NCBI GenBank assembly: GCA_025094145.1 | Contig: JALLLS010000108.1 | Coordinates: forward strand, 1-64,000 | From: Spinellus fusiger | Lineage: Eukaryota; Mucoromycota; Mucoromycetes; Mucorales; Phycomycetaceae | Reading direction: 5' to 3' | Length of the DNA: 64,000 bases | In this document: positions 22,718 through 34,472 of the stretch, piece after piece | How the letters are laid out: the number at the start of each line of letters is the position of its first letter | Position numbering within the stretch: the first letter of the stretch is position 1 | Notes under the pieces: model-generated | What the model was told of the DNA's origin: nothing | Seen by the model: the letters and a program-made list of their open reading frames with translations, nothing else | Database searches by the model: none | Translations under genes and position numbers: made by a program

Positions 22718-23490
22718 CAAAATCATCTTGGGCCAGTTCTTTGAAACATTGCCTATTTGCTAGCCAGGACCCAGTAAAATAGAATAAGAAACTATACGAA
22801 TTCTAAGCAATAAACTCATGAATAACTCTGATAGGAGAGATTTAAGACGCCTGTTTATAGTATGAGGGCTATAACTCTATATAGCCTACCGGTAAGGCCC
22901 AGACTGATAGTATGCGCCAATTGACTTACTCTAAAATGATTATATTTGATAATAGCAGACAGGACATTAACTATTAATTAATGCACACTTCCACTACTTT
23001 TATCAGTACCAAAGGTTCCAACCTACATTTTAAATTAATAGAGTGCGTACCTACGTAAACTTATTCATAAAATCGAAAACTATACTGAATAGATAACCTA
23101 CTGATATCTTGATACTAAGAAATAAAGCCATTACCAGATATGTAGAATAATACTATCAAAGTTTTTTTCTTCTATTTATTAAATTCTTTATTCTAGAACC
23201 TATAAAAGATCACTCTATAAATGTTTTCAATCATTTTAATTGGCACAGTATATGTTACTTTATTCCAATTTCTTGTATTTGAAACTATACTTTTTCGAAA
23301 TATCAGACTGATTCTATTTTTGTTCTAATGGTCGGTATTTCAATTTTAGTGGCAAACATGAAGCTCAACCTACTCACAAGAGCCTGTAGGTTTGCTCAGA
23401 TAAAGAGAATACTATTAAGTATAAATCAATATAAATGAAATTATTTGAAAATAAAGTTGATCTTTTTTTTTCAGATTTTTTTTAAATAAT

Positions 23491-23546
23491 AGAGATAATA
23501 ATAATAGAGATAATAATAATAGAGATAATAATAATAGAGAGAGATA
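23491..23546. repeat. 15-bp tandem repeat (AGAGATAATAATAAT)n
   Basis: Three successive units plus a partial one. Confidence 0.85.
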
Positions 23547-24630
23547 AATTGAAGACAAACCTGTCCTGAGATTTCAGTTTGATAACATTACTGTTGCCTA
23601 AATTAATAGTATTCCTCTGACCAGAAATTTGGTAAGATATATTTTTCTCCAATTTAAGGTGTTATACTGAATGGTCCTGTTGGGATATTTTTTATGTTTA
23701 TGTACAAAGTAGTTGGTATGGCTATTTCTTTGTGAATATTTATCAAATAAAACAAGTATATCTCAAAAGATATCAATTATATTTAGTAATTAAACCAATA
23801 CATTGATCTATATAGTTATATATTTATATTAAACAGTATACTTATCTACTGATACATATAATAATTTCACAGATAAAGGTTCTAACCATCTAATCAATAA
23901 GGAAATGGATATATAATGTCCAAAAGTAATTTTATAAAATCAAGGTACCCACTAATTCATTTAGTCGTTTCTAGCATCTATAGCAACTAGACCTATCTTT
24001 CACAGGCTATTAAAGGGACTATCTTTTGTTTATCAAAGTATTCATCTTAATTCAACACCAGAGTATCTCATTCATTATGTAATGGTATGCACGGACTTCA
24101 CTTTCTTAACAACCATATTTAAGTGTACTCCTAGATACTCAGTTAGACTTAAGTCTGAGCTTTGTGTTGATCCCTTCAGATGAGTCTTAAGACTATTATC
24201 GGCCATTTATATATTTCTATGTTACTTTTATGGTAGGTATTAGCAATCTCAAACAAAAATAAATCAAAAGTTTAAGTGAAGTGGTAAAACTCAGGGCAAT
24301 ACACTCTCAAGATATTGATGTGGTCAGAGTCTATTGGTGTTTTCACAAAGTGCATCTTCCCAATAGTTCTTTAATTGAGGTAACTCGATATCATTATTCT
24401 ATTGACAAGTACCTTTGTAAGAGTTCTAGGTATTATTTAAAAGGGGGGTTTTAGTAGCTTAGAAACATAATTCTGCTTTTATATCTCATGAATCCAGATT
24501 GAGGCTCATTCAATTTCCCTAAAGAAGGCTACTGCTTCCTTGTCTATTTTAAATACTCATAGACTTATAAAAGTCTCTACTTTACATATTCTTTATTAAA
24601 ATAATTATTGTGAATGGGGATAGGGGAGCA

Positions 24631-24990
24631 TTAGACTTTATCACACAAGAATCTATTCAGTATATGCATAAAGACAGGTATTAAGAGCTTTTTAATAAGT
24701 TCTGTCTTAGTTTGACCGGGATTGTGCTTGAGCTCCTTTTTAATAACTCTTCCTTCTCTCTTGGTAATTTTCTTCTTTCCTCCTGGTTTTTTCTTTGCTT
24801 CATAAGAGCCAGTAGCATGATATCTTTTAAGAATCCTGTTGACAGTAGATGGATCCAGGTTGAACATGCAAACAATGTCAGCATTTAGCTTATTGTCCAT
24901 AGTAGACTTATGTACAATAATAACTCGTGTATCCCGACGAGTGTCCTTGCTTTATCACGAGAGTATTTGCGAGTCTACTAATGTTGGTAA
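24631..24990 (-). mobile_element. Tc1-like transposase N-terminal fragment
   Basis: The minus-strand frame at 24631-24900 reads MDNKLNADIVCMFNLDPSTV and then NRILKRYHATGSYEAKKKPG, a Tc1/mariner helix-turn-helix DNA-binding domain with the basic linker KKITKREGRVIKK. Related sequence in another frame extends to about 24990. No catalytic DDE part is present, so this is a truncated relic. Confidence 0.65.
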
Positions 24991-25621
24991 GAGGAGTGGA
25001 CATTAAGAAGAGAAGAGGTGTATTGAGAATTAATAATAACGGTATATCTGTATTATTTAATTAGGATATCATCTGGAGTTTTAAATAATAGTATAATTTT
25101 ATATGAGACACACTATCTTTTGCATTGTCATGTTTAAACTGATAGAAACAAGCAATTGCAGAACTTCAAACGCATAATGTTATCCAATTACATACTCCAC
25201 TTTTATATTGCTATAGATGAGTGAATAAATAAGATATAAACTTGAAGCCTTTTAATATTAAAAAAAAAGTAATGTGTATTAGTAAATAGTCTTTTCGACG
25301 AGTAAAAAAAATCATAATAATTGTTACTGTTGTTATTATCATATTTATCATTATTCTTATTACCTTCTTGGTCATCTATGAGGGTTTCTGTCTTTTCTCT
25401 TTCTTTTTTATGCTGGCAATGATGTTGTTTGTATCAATTTTATGTATTGGCTCTTGTTGAAGTATAATATTGTCCCCAAAGATACTTAATGGGTCTGGGA
25501 TCATGAATGTGTAGTGGCCAAGTACTAGATATTATAATATCTTTTTGCATGACAAAATCGAATAAGATACACTTCATTATCACTTTTTAGGTAGTTTACC
25601 TGTATCATGGGTTTCCGTCAG

Positions 25622-27833
25622 TTAGTCAACCGAGGCTCCAGCGATAACTGGGGAGGAGAAGGATGGAGATGAGCCAGAAGGCTTGGACCTTTTATTAGTT
25701 CTAAGTGTATTCTTGGAGTCATGCTTTCTTTTGTTATATCTACAAAAGCGCTCTGGGCGGGTACCATTTTCCCTTTGAGACATTAGAATATGTCTAAAGT
25801 TCAATGTAGCAGCTAGATCACGATTCCAAAGCCTCAATATCTTGTCTTTCATACAATTTTGGTTTGAACACCTATTTGAAGAGAGAGAAGGATGAGTTTC
25901 TTTTTTGATATAAAATTAAGAAGAAATGACCTGAGAAGACCATGACATTTAACTTTGAGCATTTTTGTTCGTTGATAGGGCCTGGGGTTCTTGACATGTT
26001 TAAATGTTTCCAAAGGTGAGAACTTGCACCCGGGACACAGGCTCGATGTTTTGAATTCATTGATAAGATAGAATTTGAATCCTTCTTTCTTCAACATCCT
26101 CCGCATGCCGTTTCACTTTATTGGTTCATGGAACTTCATATTTGTTCTTGACCAGTCGCCCAAGATCAACACCAGATCTTCTCCAAACTTGGCTCCCAAG
26201 TTTCGGGATAGTCGTTTATCAGACTGCAATCTATTGATATGACTCGATAGCTTCATCTTTCGAAATGGTAGTAGCGATTGTTTCATAATAAGAGAATTGG
26301 CACTTAAGGGGCCTTTCTCTTTGATACCACTATCTTTTGTTTGCTCATTATCATCTTTCATTGTTTCATTGCCATAATACAATATTAAGTCCTCCGATAC
26401 ACTTGCTTTTGTTTGTATGTATTTGATGAACTCTTTGAGTTTTACTGTTGAAGCAGGAACTTGACTAAGTTTGTCTTTTAGTCTTTGGACGGATGGAGGC
26501 TTGAGGTTCTGCCGAAGCTTCTTGAAATGGGTTGACTTTGTTTCTTTGGCTCATTGATTACGTGTATACCTGTAGATGGACTTATTATCGGGTGTACTGT
26601 TTTCTTGCATACAGAATAATATGTTTCGACGACCCGGATCGATGGGTACACATCTGTCTTTTGTCTCTACTAATGCAGATTGAGATAACTCTTCAATAGA
26701 CCCAATGTGATCCTCATCAATAAGTGCTTTGCGACTAACACCCGAGAAACGTCTCGACATAAAGTTTTCCTTGATCACCGACACTGCCACACCATCGGTT
26801 TCTATTGTACCTTGGAATCTCATTGACCTATCTATACCTTGACTTTTGAACACCTTTGATTTTAGATTGACGACTTAACCCCAAAGATCAAACTTTTCGC
26901 CCGTGTAGCTTTTGTTTTTCAAGATAGGGTGGTTGAGTATCTTAGTATCTATCGTAATGTGAGAGGAAATGAAGCTTTTACGAAGTGGGAAGCAACTAAA
27001 GGATTTGTTTCCATTCTCTTCGCATAGTTGGGCCAGCTTAGCAAATGCGTACATGTGCTTGGTTGGATTGGCTTTAACATCATAATAGATGGAGTTTTTA
27101 GCAAATCTATAACTGGGAGGATAGCAGGCTAGCAGTTCTTGTATTTGGCTACTGGCCTTTTTGTTCAAGAAATCTACGGGTGCATTGGGAACAGTTTTTG
27201 TCGAAATGTCTAGTTTGATTTGCGTACACACATCCAACACACTTAATCTAATAATATTTGCAATGGCCTCCAGAATATTTTTTGGTTTTCATGGCATGGG
27301 TCAATGTGGCAATTCTTTCTTTTTGTCGTAGGATGATGTTGAAGAATATTCTAAGACGATTCCCAAACTGAGACACAATATTATTAATGTAGGATGTGTG
27401 TATCTTGGTGCTTTCATAAATAGAGATTTGTTGAGCATTGGTTATTTTAATTGGAGTGTAGGACGCATATTGGCAGTAGTCATTTTTCAATAGGTTGATC
27501 TTCTCTCTTATTTGACGTACCCTGGGTGTGAGGCATGTTTTACCGGAAGTACTACCCTCTCTGATTTGCTTATCAATGAGCGACAAAAACACCTCACGGA
27601 AGAAATCCTTAGTTATGCAACCATTCAAAGCAGATCCATCTTCATTTTCGAGTAGATAGATCAATATATATTTGGAGAACGCATAAGTATGAGAAGCAAT
27701 GGTACTGATGTTATGGACCAGATTTTTCAAAACAGGTAGATAATCCGATCTCCAACCAGTGCCATGTAAAGAGGTCTTAACTGTCATTACTCTAGTAGGA
27801 TTCGCACACGAAGAACTTGCTATAGTCTCCTAT
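25622..27833 (-). pseudogene. Fanzor (eukaryotic TnpB-like RNA-guided nuclease) pseudogene
   Basis: On the minus strand a long ORF is interrupted by one frameshift in an A run near 27285 and three in-frame stops (about 26875, 26551 and 26113), with one intact GT-AG intron (about 25872-25932). The parts in order: an N-terminal helical region (LPVLKNLVHNISTIASHTYA, 27787-27248); a middle segment (27240-26875); a RuvC-I-like DPGRRNILFCM (about 26630); SILGDWS-type segment LVLILGDWS (about 26160), the likely RuvC-II region; a zinc ribbon with CPGC and, across the intron, CHGLLRC plus NC; and RuvC-III LWNRDLAATLNF (about 25825) followed by RPERFCR. It begins after an acceptor at about 27834; any earlier exon is unseen. 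By family it would be an RNA-guided DNA endonuclease linked to a transposon. No flanking TIRs were found. Confidence 0.85.
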
Positions 27834-28885
27834 AAAAATCAAATATATGTAAGAACCCTATATTGATTCTATAAGCATGTTGTATCTTCTTTACTTCATT
27901 AACATCTTGTTGGCTGCATAACATCATTAGTTCAGAAAGAATAGATAGAAATACAATAAGAAAGAGGAAATAAATAGTTATTTTATTAGCAACACTGAAT
28001 AGTGTCAGCTATCATTTATCATCCATTGATGTGATGGTGTTGTCAATAGCTTCTTAGGTCCAAAGGTATTGGTTTAGTTAACGTACAATTAACTCTGCTC
28101 TTATTTATTCAACTTGTTTGTTATTCTTTTATACTTCTTTTATACTTTAATGATTATTACAGATAGAAGAACTTCAAGGAAATCACCACCAAAAGACATA
28201 CATTCTAATGCAGGCTGTTGTACTTTTATATTATCTCTAAAAGATCTATCAACTGTATTAAATACGCTACGACTTAGATACTTTATTCAATGCCATTGAT
28301 TCTGTAGCTGTTTTATTTATTTATTTATAAACTGTTAAATGTTAACTTCTCGTTTCTTTAATAAATGGGGTCTGAGGTAACAGCATCCTGTACACCACTC
28401 AATATATCTCTTCTCAATGTGTCTTGGTTGTGCCGTATAAAATTCAGACAACCTTGTTTAATGTTAGCATGCATGTCTACTCTATACTGATAAAGAGGGC
28501 TTTCCAAATAAATGCAAGTGATTTAGTTTTCTGTACATCGATCTGAAGCAGTAGTATTTTAGTGTGCTTATCTTGACATTTTGGTCATTGACTGAGCATG
28601 TTTTTATAGTCCAACCTAACTGTCCTATAGGAAGAAAGAAGTACTTAGCTCATAGGATTGTATGACTGATTCATTTTAGTCATTCTTTGCAGTATGCTGC
28701 CATTTCTTGATCATATCATAATGTCTCTACTTTCTGTTTGGTATCTATTATTATTTGGACAATTGTAATGACTTTTGCACAAATATCCATACTTACAACA
28801 GCTTGTATATCTATTTTGACAATGGTTTACTAAAGAAAAGTTATTAGGTATATAATTTGGATTAACACACTTGTTCAAGAAAGTG
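27834..28885. other. Gene-free AT-rich stretch
   Basis: No coding sequence, RNA gene or repeat is recognised between the Fanzor pseudogene and the next Tc1 relic. Any Fanzor guide-RNA locus would be expected at the opposite (3') end of the gene, below 25622. Confidence 0.45.
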
Positions 28886-29960
28886 TGAATATAACCACAC
28901 TCAATTGAGTTGAATACTTTGAAAATAAATATCAGGACAAAATAGATAGGCCATGTTCAACATTAAATAAAACATTTCACATTTGATCTATAAGCTCCAA
29001 ACTTAAGCATATCAAGTCTCAATATCTTTATTTATCGAAAATATGATAATAGTACAGTTAATATTTTTTATGGCCTCCATTGGCATCAATGACTGTATGG
29101 TATCTGTCCGTCATACTCAGAACCCATCATTGTGCAAGTTCAATACTAACTTTCTACATTGATAATAGATACCTTTCTTTCTTCAATTCATATTTCCAAG
29201 GCGTATCAGACATGTTCAATTGAGTTCAAGTCAGGGATTTGTGTAGGCTAGTAATCAAAGAACCCTAATTTGATGTATTTCTTTTCACCATCTAGCATAG
29301 GCCCCAGTATGACAGCTAGCACCCTTTTATTGTAACAGAAACTCTCTGTTATCTTTATGATACAATTCCATAAACCAAGGATGGAACCCACCAGCCAAAA
29401 TTCTGATGTATCCGTCTTGGTTTACACTGCTATCAACAACGACTAATGAACCAAATCCATTAGCCTAAAAGCAGCTCTAAAACATCACACCATCACCACT
29501 AAACTACATTGTTGGATCAATGGAATTATAAATATATCGTTCTCTAACTATTTTAATGACACAGGCATCTCTATTTCTCTTTTTCATAATGTATGTTGAC
29601 TCGTCAGACTAAATGATATCTTTTCACTGATCACTTGGCCAACTGGCATGTTCCTTAGCCCAACAAAACTGTTTCTCTTTGTGTGTTTTTCAGTGAAGGC
29701 TATCTTGTGGTCTACAGAAAAGGATACATACTCTAACTGATTACAGTAACTGATGAGGGTGTCTACTTATATCAACCTCAAAATTCAATATTCCCAATGT
29801 CAGTTGATTGTATGAGGCAAATGGATCCTTTCTAATAACAGCTTTCCAGGTGTCTTGAATCCATCTCATTCAATTTTCTATGTTTTCAATAACTCTATAA
29901 ATGTAATAGTCATCTACACTCTTTGATGTTTCTAACACTACTTTAAATAATATTATTATT
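28886..29960 (-). mobile_element. Tc1-like element relic, family shared with 47466-48791
   Basis: The left end CACACTCAATTGAGTTGAATACTTT and the body align base for base over long stretches with the better-preserved element at 47466-48791. Transposase remnants on the minus strand are heavily interrupted by stops. The right inverted repeat is not recognisable. It is older than the 47.5-kb copy. Confidence 0.65.
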
Positions 29961-31079
29961 TTCATATAGCTCACTGTCTTTTACTGTTGTATTAGTCTGT
30001 TGTTAAAGCTTGTGGAATTATATTATTGAATATTTTGGTTAATCTCAAGATCTTTGGTAGAGAGATACCGAATTCAAGGACAATATATCTTAGTCAAGGT
30101 ATGAATGTATATTTTTTTTTGGAGTTAATACTATCTTTCAATGAGCTCATAGTACAACTCATTAAACCATAACATAGAGAATTGATTTGTAGGAGTATAA
30201 TAAAAGTGTTTATGATTCTATTGAAGTGTTACTTTTGTATGTCTTTTAGGCACCAGAAGCCTCTTTTCATACATGATAATCTAACATATTTTTTCCTCAA
30301 GAAACAGGTTACTATAACGATAGAAACCTTGCTTACTAATTTTTCACAGAATATAGTCTTTATCTACATTGTTTGGCGGACCATCTTTCTGAAGATCACC
30401 TGTCTATCTTTTCTTAGATAATTTATGTCCAAAGCGTTAAACGTATTGTTAATATTTTTTGTGTGGTAACACCTTAAAATGCTTCCTACAATAAATATGT
30501 TTATGTTCAGTATAAATAAAATATCAATTATTGGTATAGACTAAATAAAATATTATACTTGATTTGAAAGACCACAACTAATTGTTTCTTTTAGTTGAGA
30601 TGTTTTTCATATGCCTTTTATGCCATGTTAATATTATCTAGAAATATATTAAATGAGTAAAGTATTAAAAGAAGAAAGTCACTCCTAATACTCTGTAAAG
30701 TCAGTCTAAGAGGACTGCCTACTCTCTCAAGACGTGACTGTCAGGGGAAGAACCAGCACCTCAAACCCGAACACTATAGCACCCCCTTGTACTATAGTAG
30801 AAAAGCTATAAAACTAGACATTTAAGACATAAACATTATTGGATTTTGGTTCTTTAATTTGGTTGTGTCTGCAGGTTAAATACTTACAGAAGTTATCCAT
30901 TAAGTCAGGGACGTAATCCTACTCTTTCATTGTTCAGTATCCGTCTGGAATTCATCTTGCCGTTGGTATTTGGTCCATCTACAAGGTTCGCCAGTGTCTT
31001 GCATTGCCCGTTACAATTATTCACGTTAAGTACCCCCTTTAGTTCAGATATTCTCCTGTGTTATAGTGTCGTAGACAGC
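29961..31079. other. Gene-free stretch
   Basis: No recognisable gene. The segment from about 30880 to 31075 is less AT-rich and has protein-like short frames on the plus strand, but I cannot assign them. Confidence 0.4.
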
Positions 31080-31333
31080 TGTCGTGATGTCACTTTCCTT
31101 TTATGGATAATGACATCTTTAGTGAAGAAGCCAACTGGAAAAAGAAAGGTGAACAGTTGAAATTAGACTAAAGGATAGCTCGCCCTGAAGATGTAATTAT
31201 TATATCATAAGTTAGCAGAAGTAGTGCGTAGAAACAGTATAAAAGAAGTACGCAATTGAATGAATAAACAACAGAGTTCTACTACACGTTTAACTGTCCG
31301 GATTTCCTTTGATACCTAAGATCAAAGACGACA
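31080..31333 (+). repeat. LTR of a gypsy-like retrotransposon, 5' copy
   Basis: The block runs TGTCGTGATGTCAC to CAAAGACGACA and shares the TATAAAAGAAG motif, the AATAAAC signal and the CTGTCCGGATTTCCTTTG segment with the LTR at 7438-7716. It is followed by leader and gag-like sequence, so it is a 5' LTR rather than a solo copy. Confidence 0.65.
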
Positions 31334-31580
31334 CAACTCCCTCACGAGCTCTACTAGTCTCAATTGATCTTTACGTGCCAACATTATAACTCCATTACCT
31401 TCTGTGCGTCAATTTCTATAGAACTAAGTTAAAAATGGCTAAGCCAACGAATTTAAATACATTTTCCCATTTTCGTGGCGATAGTTCTACCTTTTGGTCT
31501 TGTTCAATGGAGGTTAAATATTGCAGAAAATCCCATAAAAGCTATTCAAAATGATAGAATTATAGAGTATACAAACATAA
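31334..31580 (+). pseudogene. Truncated leader and gag start of an LTR retrotransposon
   Basis: About 100 bp after the LTR, an ATG at 31435 opens MAKPTNLNTFSHFRGDSSTF; after a one-base frameshift the reading continues as LVQWRLNIAENPIKAIQNDR. This resembles the N-terminus of Ty3/gypsy-type gag (a W...N/E-N-P segment). Nothing resembling protease, RT or integrase follows, so the element is deleted after the first 150 bp of gag. Confidence 0.5.
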
Positions 31581-32630
31581 GTCGTCTTTAGTAAATATTT
31601 ATATGATTAATATATCTTCTCTAAATCAACATAATCTAGGTCTTTCAACAAGATTATTTTCTATTTGGAAAAGCTTGTAGAGACATTAAATGACTGTTTA
31701 GTGTTATAGAATTAAAGAATTAACAACAAAAGGACACGGACAGTGCTGTAAGTAAACTGGAACCACACTTTGAGTCCTAGTCTTGGGAAGGCATTCTTGT
31801 CCTACCTATAAATGAATTTAGATTCGCGTTCATAATGATAAAGCAAAATGCTATTTTGTTCAGATCATAACGCATGAAAAATGTATAGACCAAGAAAGGC
31901 GATAGATTATGGGGTCATGTAGATTAGAGAAGGACATAAATTTAACTTTTATAAAGTTAAGAGAGAACAAAACAAGGTTGATAAACTCATACAGGAATTT
32001 GAAAAGTCCATATTTTTATTCCTGTTGCTCAATTTCAATGGTTGAACACGGACACATTTCGTTGTTTTTGGCATTTGTTAATGAGCTACATTTATCTGAA
32101 GATAGTTTTAGGGTATATGATATGTCTTTAATCATATAACTGTATCTCTTCTTATTTATTTACTATTTGTTGCCTCCCCAATACCCCTGAATAGTCTGCT
32201 TAGCTTGAATTAATCAATTCCTAGTTGGACTATGGATACATTTGAAAGTAAAGCGAAGAACCCAATATTATATTTATTATAACTACCAGCACTGTTATAA
32301 CCAATCGATTGGCTTTACTTACATCTAATACTGACCTTTTTTGTCTTGTGTGCCTGAAATTTTATGCCATATAACTATTACATAAGTTATATAATATAAA
32401 GATGTTTACTATTTGCTATTTAGATATATTACCATATAAAGTATATAAAATATATAACATATCATATCTGTTTTTTTTACAAACTAACCAAATTAATGAA
32501 TAGATAAACAACTGGCTTATAGAAGAGATATCTCTAAAGCACTACAGTTTAATGTTTATGAACAATTCGATAGTCTATTGTCATCTTATAGACCAACTGT
32601 TAATTCAGGAGACTTTATATTGAAGTATTC

Positions 32631-32666
32631 TGTTTGTTTGTTTGTTTGTTTGTTTGTTTGTTTTTT
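32631..32666. repeat. (TTTG)n microsatellite
   Basis: About eight TTTG units in an AT-rich gene-free stretch. Confidence 0.9.
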
Positions 32667-34042
32667 GTCGCTAATGATGAAGAATGTCATTACCACTTCA
32701 ACCCAACTATGTTCATACCAAACAAAGCATTCAAACTATTTTTGCATACTACTTGAGAATATTCTTTTCAAGATTCTTCTCTAAAGACACAAACTTTGTT
32801 TTCCAGCAAGTACAAAGTACATACATGGATATGTTACATGTCTTTTACTTCTGACTAACTCCTGTTGAGTTTACTTGGCATCTAGATCGTATATTAATGC
32901 AAATTATTATAGAAATAAATGAAACAGGTATTTTCATTGGGCCATAACAAGGTATTGTTAACCTAGTATTAACTGATAAAATGCTAAGCAATGAACTTGT
33001 ACTATATCTATAGTTCATAGGAATAAGTTATTACTCACTATGAGTTTACTTTCACTCATTGGTTGGCTTCAATTTGACTGAGATATCTAAAAATACCATA
33101 ATCATTGATTTAATAGGATTGTTTTCATTCAAAAAATTAGATTCTTTACCAGTGTATAAAGTCAATGGATAGCATGGTGTAAAGTTTCTTTTGTAAATAA
33201 GTATCCAGCCTAGAATAGTATCACAAAGCTGCATATTGGTGTGATGAATAAATTACGTACTATGCCCAATCCATGGGTGCATCAATATATAAATAAAGAA
33301 AGGATGTGCTCTTACCATGAGTTCTTTCGTATTTTTTATGGTAAAAACATGGCTATGGTAATGAACATCAAAAACCCTTATTAAGAATAGATCGGATGGC
33401 AGATAGAGTATATATTTTCAGCTTCATCTCTAAGCCTCCATTTTCATTTTTGTAGTTCAAAACAAAGATCACATAGTTTATAGATCTCTATGGCATTGAT
33501 CTTCTATAACATCTCTTACTCCTGAGTTCTTAAGGTTTCAATTTTTTTTGTTTGAAATAATAATAAAAAAGTTATTTTAGTATTTGCCAAACTCATCGCG
33601 TGTACAAGTCCGTGGTGTGTTACATGCCATATTGACTGTCTTGGTTACAATATTGTAGTCATTGATGCAAGTTATTTAATGATGGCACTAGTACTAATGA
33701 TACAGATAACAACAATGAAAGTAATATTACTAGTAGTTAGACCATCAATAATAATAAATAAGAGTTTTATAAAACGTATTGGACTGTTAAATTCATTAGT
33801 ATCAAAAGTAGAGTGTTGTATATAGATAATATCATTTTGTAAATATGAAAGATTTGCTTGTTATAAGAATAAGCTGATGAGGCTAATTTAGGGGCTTGAT
33901 TTAAACACAATGATATGCTTGATTTACTGAAATCTTTATTATTTAGATCGCCTTCAATGAGACACTATTGCCGTTGTTACTAAGGCTAGGACATAAGTAT
34001 TTCTTTTTCTTCCGCGGCTATGACACGGTTGCACATAATGAA

Positions 34043-34043
34043 G

Positions 34044-34099
<56 letters not shown>
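34043..34099. repeat. (GACA)n microsatellite
   Basis: About fourteen perfect GACA units, roughly 370 bp upstream of the membrane-protein gene. Confidence 0.9.
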
Positions 34100-34101
<2 letters not shown>

Positions 34102-34472
34102 AAGGCCAATGGATAGAATAGATCCACTAATGTTATGATATGTCAAACTCTACTTCTTCTTCTTTCAGTAACAAATCTGGCACTTCTTTTGTAGCATTGT
34201 CCTGAACTCAATATGACAATAGTTTATATTTAACGAATTGATTCACTATATAAGGAAATATACCTACTCTCAATCTTAAATTAAATCATTGTACTACGAA
34301 CAGTACTTTCTGCGCGATATTGGCAAAAAGAATAAAGGATGAAAGAATATTGGTCAAATGAAAGTCATTCCCAATCAAGGTAATGCATATATCTTGTATC
34401 GAAAATAATCATTTCTATTTATTATATCTTTTGCACTGATTCCTCACCAGTTCTTTTCCTTTCCTATAGACA

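Larger units (their letters stand above)
22588..24629. other. AT-rich gene-free stretch
   Basis: Apart from the TATA-like site and the 15-bp tandem repeat listed separately, I recognise nothing coding on either strand. Confidence 0.5.
31581..34472. other. Long gene-free region
   Basis: AT-rich DNA of nearly 3 kb with two microsatellites (listed separately). No frame on either strand resembles a protein. A TATAAGG motif near 34247 could belong to the promoter of the gene at 34473. Confidence 0.5.

Noticed and set aside
23491..23546. Possible CRISPR-like array
   Set aside because: Units are contiguous 15-mers without spacers, in a eukaryotic genome; a simple tandem repeat.
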